Source of the DNA: Betaproteobacteria bacterium
GTDB lineage: Bacteria; Pseudomonadota; Gammaproteobacteria; Burkholderiales; Burkholderiaceae_C
Assembly: GCA_016868355.1 (NCBI GenBank)
Contig: VGHB01000019.1
Location: 1 to 41,667, forward strand
Direction of reading: 5' to 3'
Length of the DNA stretch: 41,667 nt
The position numbers and the translations under genes are program-made. The notes under the pieces were generated by a model. The model saw nothing but the letters and a program-made list of their open reading frames with translations, was not told the DNA's origin and ran no database searches. Below are positions 36,054 through 41,667 of the stretch, piece after piece. How positions within the stretch are numbered: position 1 is the first letter of the stretch; the number at the start of each line of letters is the position of its first letter.

Positions 36054-38414
36054 TCAGTCCAGGGTGACGCCGGTTTGACCGCTGCGGGCCAATTGACCGG
36101 GCCTAACCTCCAGGACGACCCCATCGCTGAATCGAACTGTCACAGCTTTTAAACCGGCGTTGTAGGCCAAATGCGTGCGGCGTCCGTCAGTATGCTTGAG
36201 CACGGTGTGCAGCGGATGGTCAGCCGTTACAGAGAAGTCGGGGGTGCCAAGTTCGCGCAGGCTGAGCAACCAGTGCAGCGTGGCACTGCGAGTCTCGCCC
36301 TGCTCCACAGCACCTTTTCGGTTCCACGATGACAGTGCTTGCTCAGGGTCTACCAGAGCCAGGTACTTAGCGAAGATGTCTTGCCAAATGTCGGCCGGCT
36401 TACCCTGGACGCCGCGCGCGGCTGCTTGTTTCTCCTCGCTCGGAAGAGCGCCCAGGTTACGGCGCACGAAGTCAGGGTGTTTGCCCAGAGGCATGGAAGT
36501 TGTTGTGATCGGCAAAAGGTTGATCCCTGTCACCTGACGCGGCTCATCGGTCCACCATGTGTTGTGCGCATACCCCGCACCAAAGAGGATCGCCACGTCA
36601 ACATTGCGGTACTCAGGCGCAAGGACGATGCGATGCACGTCAAACCAATAGTGCTCTACAGCCTGCCACTCGGTGGCATAGAGATAGGCTGCGAGATCTC
36701 GGAGCTGTCGATCTTCGCGTACCTCGGCCCAAAGCAATAGCCCTGCCCAGGCGCTCAGCGCTTCGGAAGAGGATTCCTGGTTGTTGCCTAGAAAGCCAGC
36801 ATCACCAACTCCGCCCAGGCCATTGGCCCAGGAGTGGCCCTCATACGGATCGAAGTTACGTAGAAACGGCAGATAGCGGAGCTCGCGGTCGGGGTTAGCG
36901 ATATTGGCCACCATCAGATCAATGATGGAACCCCAACGCTGCGGATCTGCCCAGCTGCGCTCACGCAAGGCGAGCTCCGCAGCACTTCGGATCCAATAGC
37001 CAAACCAGAAGTGCTGGTCGTTGATTTCTTCAATGGCGTGGAATTCATTGGGGTGACTGGCGATGACCCCCAAGCGCCGGTCGAGGAAAAAGTAACGCTT
37101 GCGATCATCACCGCCTAACCACTCCTGCATTCGCTCGCGAACCTCCTTCGTCACCCGCTGGGCCGCCTTCAACTGGCCTTCCTGTTCAAGCACATCAACC
37201 AGCTTGAGCACGCGAAGCAACCCTTTGCCCTGCCAATAAGCGCTCTTGCCCTCTGGAAGCATGAGGTCCGGCGCATTGCGTACGTCTGCTGCCGTCAGCT
37301 CTGCAACTTGCTGGCGATGCGCTGGATCGCTGAGCCCGGGTAAAAAAGGTACGAATCCGAAAAACGGGTGTTCGGTCTTGAATTCACGCGCTGCCAAGAG
37401 GCGAATTGGCCCGCGGGCGGTGTCGAACGCGGGTCCAAGACGATCGGCCACCGATGGGTTCTGATGCCAGTGATGCGGATAGAGGCCGTACAGGGGGCCC
37501 ACATCCTCTCCCTCCTTGGCGTCGGTTAGGGCCGTGAAAGTGGTGGTGACGCGGCTTCGCGCGGTGTCGAAAGCCCACGCTACACGGGTGCTTCGGGTAT
37601 GCACATATGCATGGCGGCTGATTGTCTCAAGTGTTACAGCGGAGGCATCGGGCAGCACGGCTGCGCTGACGTATCGCCGGTCGCTCGGTAATTTCCCGAT
37701 CCACTCATGTACCGAATTCGTTGCCCACTGACCTCCAGTGGGCAGGAAGAATGCGTAGCGGCGTGTACCCACACTCAACACCAAACGACGGGGATCCTCG
37801 CCGCGGTCAAGCTGACGGGCACCAGTAGGCAGGCGCAAACGCAAGTCCCCACTGCCCAGCTCAAGGTGCGCATAGGGGCTGCCATGGGCTACCGTAGCCA
37901 TGAGGTGTACGCCTTCCTGCGGCTGCCCGACGCGCAGACGAATCGACCAGTCATCGGCCGCTTCAAGGCGCGACCTAACCGGTCCCAGGCCCGCGGCGAA
38001 CGCAGTGGAGCTCATGATGACGGGCTCGCTGTGAGGATAGGCAATCTCGGTGTCACCACGCGCCGTCGCGCGGACTTCTCGCTGCGGCAGACTAAGCTCC
38101 AATCCCTCGGCCGTGGGGCGAATGCTCAGAGGTTGTGCATAGATCGGGTTAGGCTGGGCACTAAAAATCAGCGTTGAGTACCACTGGCTGGTGGGCGCGG
38201 CACGCGACATCAAGGCGGGGCTGCGAAAAGGCGCAGCAGGCGGCGAGGCATCCCAACCCTTGGGCTGCAAGTGCAGCTTTGCAGCGCCCAGTTCGAGGGG
38301 CTTGGGTGCACCAGTGCCCTGGCAAGCTGCACCGACAACCGTGAATGCAAGACTCAGGAGGACAAATCCGCGCAATGCAATGGATATTCTGTGCTGTTTT
38401 GAAATCGCTTTCAT
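36054..38414 (-). CDS. GH81 endo-beta-1,3-glucanase, lipoprotein
   Basis: A 786-residue family GH81 enzyme. The signal peptide ends with VVGAAC, so Cys31 is probably lipidated, suiting a surface or periplasmic enzyme. GH81 landmarks are TSQWYSTLIF (cf. NKFYAN), EEINDQHFWFGYWIRSAAE with Asp466 as the expected catalytic acid, RNFDPYEGHSWANGLGG (519-535), and NQESSSEALSAW with Glu547 and Glu551, the expected base region. It cuts internal beta-1,3 bonds of laminarin, callose or curdlan. The start at 38414 fits the charged n-region (MKAISKQHRIS); the frame stays open to 38657, but that extension is not protein-like and would bury the operator. A TTG at 38375 is a possible alternative start. It is convergent with lacI, with a 26-base gap. 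Confidence 0.9.
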   Translation of the reverse strand: MKAISKQHRISIALRGFVLLSLAFTVVGAACQGTGAPKPLELGAAKLHLQPKGWDASPPAAPFRSPALMSRAAPTSQWYSTLIFSAQPNPIYAQPLSIRPTAEGLELSLPQREVRATARGDTEIAYPHSEPVIMSSTAFAAGLGPVRSRLEAADDWSIRLRVGQPQEGVHLMATVAHGSPYAHLELGSGDLRLRLPTGARQLDRGEDPRRLVLSVGTRRYAFFLPTGGQWATNSVHEWIGKLPSDRRYVSAAVLPDASAVTLETISRHAYVHTRSTRVAWAFDTARSRVTTTFTALTDAKEGEDVGPLYGLYPHHWHQNPSVADRLGPAFDTARGPIRLLAAREFKTEHPFFGFVPFLPGLSDPAHRQQVAELTAADVRNAPDLMLPEGKSAYWQGKGLLRVLKLVDVLEQEGQLKAAQRVTKEVRERMQEWLGGDDRKRYFFLDRRLGVIASHPNEFHAIEEINDQHFWFGYWIRSAAELALRERSWADPQRWGSIIDLMVANIANPDRELRYLPFLRNFDPYEGHSWANGLGGVGDAGFLGNNQESSSEALSAWAGLLLWAEVREDRQLRDLAAYLYATEWQAVEHYWFDVHRIVLAPEYRNVDVAILFGAGYAHNTWWTDEPRQVTGINLLPITTTSMPLGKHPDFVRRNLGALPSEEKQAAARGVQGKPADIWQDIFAKYLALVDPEQALSSWNRKGAVEQGETRSATLHWLLSLRELGTPDFSVTADHPLHTVLKHTDGRRTHLAYNAGLKAVTVRFSDGVVLEVRPGQLARSGQTGVTLD
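38400..38413. promoter_or_regulatory. LacI-type operator overlapping the GH81 start
   Basis: TGAAATCGCTTTCA (TGAAAGCGATTTCA on the GH81 strand), one base from the perfect palindrome. It covers the second to fifth codons of GH81 and overlaps its ATG by two bases. Repression would therefore act at or just after transcription start, or the true start codon is the TTG at 38375. Confidence 0.75.
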
Positions 38415-38775
38415 AGCGTTGTAGTTTACTGGCTGCTGGGCACGAACGCTTGCCCGGCGTAAGCTTTTCAGCGCTGCTACAGGGTGGCGCCCTCCGCCGG
38501 CCGTATCCACCGGACGCCGCCGAGGGTGAGGCAGCCGTTCATCAAGCCGGTACAGTGCGTGCCTGGCCCAATCTGTCGGCCGACGTGTCAGCACATCGCG
38601 GATAAACAGAGGAGAGGTTGACCCGTTTTGTCGATGTGTGGACACCGGGTTACGCAAGGCTTGCTCAGCCCACCCCTCAGCTTCTTCAACCAGCGCATAC
38701 GCGGTGACGCAGGATCAACACGACCCCGTTTCCTGCTGCTTGACAACGCAAAACAGATGACATCAAGGAGCCATC
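38415..38775. other. Intergenic region between GH81 and a divergent small gene
   Basis: About 360 bases. The GH81 frame runs through part of it, but without protein-like sequence. TAAACT about 20 bases upstream of the GH81 start may be a -10 box for a nearly leaderless message. No second operator was found for the plus-strand gene. Confidence 0.45.
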
Positions 38776-39159
38776 ATGGACAGGTATCAGCGCATCGCAC
38801 TAACTCTGGGCGTTTGCGTCACAGTAGCCAGCGTCGCTGCTGCGTACTGGGCCCGCTACGCACTGGTCGAAGTTGACGGCCTAGAAGCCTACTGCGCGCA
38901 AGCGGCGCGGGAATTTCGCTGCACCTTGCGCATGGCGGTCATTGCCGCGTTTCAGCAGCACCGGTTGGGGGGTGCAGCGATTCTTCTTACAGCACTCGCT
39001 CTCTGGACCAGGCGCGGCTCTTTGGCACTGTTGGCCCTCGCGGTTGCGGGCACTGGCCTGGTGTTGTACGACGCCGACGTATCCGCTGTTGCTTGGATCG
39101 CGGCGGCCTTGACGCTGCAACGCGCAGCGACTGGGCAACAGACGCCAGCCCCGGTCTAG
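38776..39159 (+). CDS. Small membrane protein of unknown function
   Basis: A 127-residue protein with a clear AAGGAG Shine-Dalgarno sequence before the ATG and three hydrophobic segments (about residues 7-27, 64-80 and 84-112). Two Cys residues (YCAQAAREFRCTL) lie in the first loop, which would face the periplasm and could form a disulphide. I do not recognise a family. It lies between the two glucanase genes and ends in CTAG, which also serves as the stop of GH17 on the other strand. Confidence 0.7.
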   Translation: MDRYQRIALTLGVCVTVASVAAAYWARYALVEVDGLEAYCAQAAREFRCTLRMAVIAAFQQHRLGGAAILLTALALWTRRGSLALLALAVAGTGLVLYDADVSAVAWIAAALTLQRAATGQQTPAPV

Positions 39160-40772
39160 CGGATCTCAGCGTGCTGAGGCTGCTGGTGGGCAGCGTGCTG
39201 CGCCTCGTCAATCGCCCAGAGCGCTGAAAGCGACAGGGCTGCCCAGCCTGCTGCGACACCCCAGGCCTGGATATTTTCTGGCCCTTCAAGCAGGGGAAGG
39301 GCGATGGCCGCGACACCCAGGCCCACTCCCATCATGCGGGTTGCAGGGCTACTGCCCACACTCAGTGGAGACACCACGCGGCGGCTCGAATGATGGAACA
39401 ACCGCCACCAAGCGAGTACCGCAGCAGCAGCCACGAGCGACCAGGGAAGCATGCGGTAGCGTGCGTCGAAGCACAGCGTCAATGCTCCTACGCTCAGCGC
39501 GAACAGCAGCATGGCGTCAAGGGTTCTGTTAGGTAGCTGCTTTCTGTATGGCCGCGCGGATACGAGCACCAGCAGCAGCGGCGCCACACCCCCTGTGACC
39601 CACTCCGAGATGCTGCGAGGCCAGTCCAGCCAAGCCGTGAAGTGGTGAGCGGTGAGGCCTACAACCAGGCTCATGCCCATGACGGTTGGATTCAGCAGGT
39701 GAAGGCCTTTACGCCGCGACCAGATCATCGCTATGCACGCGCCAAGCGTCAGGCCCAAAAGACCCGCCAGCGCTTCGGGATCGCCTAAGGCAGGCCTTAA
39801 GAAGTTACCCGCACGAAGCTCGCCCTGCGCATCTAGCAGTCCCCACGCACCGCCCATTACTCCCTCGAGTTGGCGCTTCCAGGGCTGATCAAATCCCTCA
39901 ATGAAATTGAAATCAATCCCTTGATCACGGTGCAAGGCTTGCAGATCAGCTACCCATCGAGCCTGCTCCATCAAGCCAGGCAAGGCCGGCCCACGCTGCC
40001 GACCGCGCACCGGCCAGCCAGTTTCAGCCACCCAAACGGGCAGGGGGGCGAATGCCTGCTCAACGTGTTTGACGACATCCACCATGTGCGCAGCGGCTGC
40101 GTCCACCCCCGTCGGGTTGTCCTCCCAATACGGCAGCACGTGGATACCGATCAAGTCCACATGGGGTTTAAGAGCCTCGATATCCCGAAGCCAAAACTCC
40201 CAAACATCGGCGTAGGTAACGGGCACACCACCCGATCCCGTGCGGGCCCGCTGCAAAAGACTGGCCAGCTGCTGCGCCGTCAGCTCCCGGCGCAGCAAGA
40301 CCTCGTTACCGACGATCACGGTACGCACCACTTCGGGATGGCGACGTGCCAGCTCCAACACCCGTTCAAGCTCAACTTCGTTGGCCGCAGCATCGCGTGA
40401 AATCCAGGCGCCCAGTGCCACTTTCAGGCCGAGTTCCCCAGCGATCTCGGGGACCTGATCAAGGCCATGTGATACGCCATACAGACGAACACATGAACTG
40501 ATCCGCGCCAGACGGCTCAGGTCGTCGAGCAGAGCTTCTCGTGTGAGCCGCAGGTGCGGGTCGAACGGCGTGTGCCCTGGGCGCCGAAAGGGTGCGTACG
40601 AAACGCAAGGCAGTAGGGGTGAGCCCTCTGCTGGGCTCAGATTGGGCTGGTCTGCAGGCCCGCCGCTGAGCCTGACCGACCAAATCACTGCCAAGATCAA
40701 CCAGAGGCCCAGCCCCACTAGGAGCGTCACTCGGCTGGAGCGGCTAGAACTCGATGCAAAGTTGTCATTCAT
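39156..40772 (-). CDS. GH17 membrane protein, beta-1,3-glucanase or transglycosylase
   Basis: A 538-residue protein. One N-terminal membrane segment (about 15-34) is followed by a GH17 catalytic domain (about 55-320) in the periplasm: CVSYAPFRRPG, SSCVRLYGVSHGLDQV, Glu157 in VIVGNEVLLRREL as acid/base and Glu250 in WVAETGWPVRG as nucleophile, then FIEGFDQPWKRQLEG. The C-terminal third has about eight membrane segments. Proteobacterial GH17 proteins with membrane domains include beta-glucan transglycosylases, so chain remodelling is as possible as hydrolysis. The start at 40772 is set by the overlap with the upstream small gene (ATGAATGA); the frame is open to 40973. Confidence 0.88.
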   Translation of the reverse strand: MNDNFASSSSRSSRVTLLVGLGLWLILAVIWSVRLSGGPADQPNLSPAEGSPLLPCVSYAPFRRPGHTPFDPHLRLTREALLDDLSRLARISSCVRLYGVSHGLDQVPEIAGELGLKVALGAWISRDAAANEVELERVLELARRHPEVVRTVIVGNEVLLRRELTAQQLASLLQRARTGSGGVPVTYADVWEFWLRDIEALKPHVDLIGIHVLPYWEDNPTGVDAAAAHMVDVVKHVEQAFAPLPVWVAETGWPVRGRQRGPALPGLMEQARWVADLQALHRDQGIDFNFIEGFDQPWKRQLEGVMGGAWGLLDAQGELRAGNFLRPALGDPEALAGLLGLTLGACIAMIWSRRKGLHLLNPTVMGMSLVVGLTAHHFTAWLDWPRSISEWVTGGVAPLLLVLVSARPYRKQLPNRTLDAMLLFALSVGALTLCFDARYRMLPWSLVAAAAVLAWWRLFHHSSRRVVSPLSVGSSPATRMMGVGLGVAAIALPLLEGPENIQAWGVAAGWAALSLSALWAIDEAQHAAHQQPQHAEIR

Positions 40773-41094
40773 GAGAAGGCAAGTTGGGCATTGCAGTCGC
40801 GTCGTCGATTGGGGGTTCGGGTGCAACCAATGAGTCCCATCGTCCGGGCTGATGTATGACCCCGTGACAGCGCTGCTCAATGGGTTGGGCCGTGTAAGAC
40901 CCATACACGGTAGCAAGCAGGGCACCCCCCATATCCTCGAGCCGATTTGCCACAGAGCAAATGGCAGCATCATCCACGATAGCCCGGTAAATCCTACCCT
41001 CCCCGATGTGCATCAGGCTGATCGGCACCATCGCTTGGCCCTTACAACTCCCGCACGGCATCTTGGCGCGGACCTCAAAAATCCATATGTCCAT
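40765..41094 (-). CDS. Small gene translationally coupled to GH17
   Basis: A 109-residue hypothetical protein if it begins at the ATG at 41094 (the frame is open to 41241). Its TGA overlaps the GH17 start within ATGAATGA, an eight-base overlap typical of coupled genes, and codon use looks like real coding sequence. It has a CxxC (Cys14, Cys17 in MPCGSCKG) and two further Cys residues, so it may bind metal; no signal peptide or membrane segment is seen. I do not recognise a family. Together with the operator at 41405 it would form the unit operator, small gene, GH17. Confidence 0.5.
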   Translation of the reverse strand: MDIWIFEVRAKMPCGSCKGQAMVPISLMHIGEGRIYRAIVDDAAICSVANRLEDMGGALLATVYGSYTAQPIEQRCHGVIHQPGRWDSLVAPEPPIDDATAMPNLPSHE

Positions 41095-41404
41095 TGAGCT
41101 TTTCCCGCGGTGATGAGGCGGGCCGAGGTGTAGGCTTGCTCGCCAGCACATGAGGCGCGGTGGTTGCGCCAGGCGAAGAAAGCCCAGACTCTGGGCTGGC
41201 AACAGGACCACCCCCGTCACAAGCAACAATTGCAAGGACACTCACACATGCGTCGGCGGTGGCTTGAGTGCGCATGCGGAGTCTCCGATGAATTCTTGGC
41301 CTGATGAGCGCAAGCACTCTCTGTTGAAGTCAGACAAACACCAAGCTGGCTCAGGAGCAGCGTTCAAGCGCCTTGAAGTGCAGCCGTGCAACGGCATCCT
41401 GTCA
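41095..41404. other. Leader region of the GH17 unit
   Basis: About 310 bases between the operator at 41405 and the small coupled gene. Short frames on both strands look random. If the operator controls the GH17 unit, this would be a long untranslated leader or would hold a further start for the small gene. Confidence 0.4.
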
Positions 41405-41418
41405 TGAAAGCGCTTTCA
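41405..41418. promoter_or_regulatory. LacI-type operator near the right end
   Basis: A perfect TGAAAGCGCTTTCA, extended to a 16-base palindrome by flanking A and T. It most likely controls the leftward GH17 unit, since the rightward gene looks like a DNA polymerase. No clear -35/-10 pair was found around it. Confidence 0.8.
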
Positions 41419-41570
41419 TTCTGAACGATGTCTCGGCTCTTTGGTGCGGTTGAGCAAGCAGGTAATCGATTCCAAACGCAAACTATGCGCGGCTGCGGCG
41501 TTGAAGGACCTTTAGAGTTGGCGCGTCGGCATACACAGCACAACACATGCCCCACGAAGGCTAGATCAAC

Positions 41571-41667
41571 ATGCTCGCATCGCACATCTCCGCGTTAGCG
41601 CTGCATCAATCCGCTCAACCCATGCGTCGGTGGATCGCCCACCTGGACATGGACGCTAGCCTTTCTC
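41571..41667 (+). CDS. Start of a Y-family DNA polymerase-like gene (partial)
   Basis: Only the first 32 codons are inside the window. RRWIAHLDMDA matches the opening of Y-family translesion polymerases (DinB type, 'HxDMDAFFASVE'), where the two Asp residues are the first metal ligands. After DMDA the reading is SLS rather than the usual FF/FY, so the steric-gate region deviates or the gene is damaged; the window ends too soon to tell. The start may be 41571 or the in-frame ATG at 41622, which gives the usual short N-terminus. No LexA box was seen upstream. Confidence 0.5.
   Translation, partial: MLASHISALALHQSAQPMRRWIAHLDMDASLS

Noticed and set aside
38415-38657. N-terminal extension of the GH81 frame
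   Set aside because: Arg/Pro-rich, not protein-like, and it would place a signal peptide and a regulatory site in mid-protein.

Overview
The window looks like chromosomal DNA of a GC-rich Burkholderiales bacterium (Betaproteobacteria, Comamonadaceae-like). This rests on the style of argH, aroQ, the TRAP and Bug-type transport genes, and the codon use. It is inference from recognised families, not a taxonomic assignment. No tRNA, rRNA or CRISPR array was seen.

Region 1 (1-8.4 kb) is a patchwork. It opens with a DUF2779 Fe-S nuclease-like gene, a HAD-fold protein of the 'Swiss Army Knife' type and two coupled genes of unknown function. A DUF1810-like remnant and a large, AT-richer DUF6351-type lipoprotein gene follow. 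Next comes a segment of about 2.6 kb bounded by two diverged direct repeats (5754-5808 and 8357-8409). It holds a 5'-truncated argC pseudogene, an intact CPA2-type cation/proton antiporter and a 3'-truncated beta-ketoacyl synthase pseudogene, and reads as a displaced chromosomal fragment.

Region 2 (8.4-17.5 kb, minus strand) is a complete four-carbon acid-sugar (tetronate) catabolic operon. In transcription order it carries a TRAP transporter (dctP, dctQ, dctM), a FadR-type GntR regulator, a dead Bug-type binding protein, ltnD, denD, otnK, otnC and otnI. It should convert L-threonate and D-erythronate to dihydroxyacetone phosphate. A perfect palindrome upstream of dctP is the likely GntR operator.

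Region 3 (17.9-19.8 kb) has two housekeeping genes, aroQ and argH.

Region 4 (20.2-41.4 kb) is a beta-1,3-glucan (laminarin-type) utilisation locus. A large TonB-dependent receptor leads an operon with two FAD-dependent tryptophan-halogenase-like proteins, a SapC-like protein and a JmjC/cupin_8-like protein. A second operon encodes a sugar ABC importer (binding lipoprotein, two permeases, ATPase), a GH1 beta-glucosidase, glucokinase and a LacI-family regulator. A GH81 endo-beta-1,3-glucanase lipoprotein is convergent to it. A GH17 membrane enzyme, preceded by a coupled small gene, closes the locus. Four TGAAAGCGCTTTCA-type palindromes, plus a fifth degenerate copy, lie upstream of or at the start of these units, so one LacI protein probably controls them all, including itself.

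Proposed flow: GH81 cuts glucan at the cell surface; the receptor takes oligosaccharides across the outer membrane; GH17 may trim or transglycosylate them in the periplasm; the ABC system imports them; GH1 releases glucose; Glk phosphorylates it. The halogenase/SapC/cupin module has no assigned step and is the most interesting unknown here. The window ends inside a gene that resembles a Y-family DNA polymerase.
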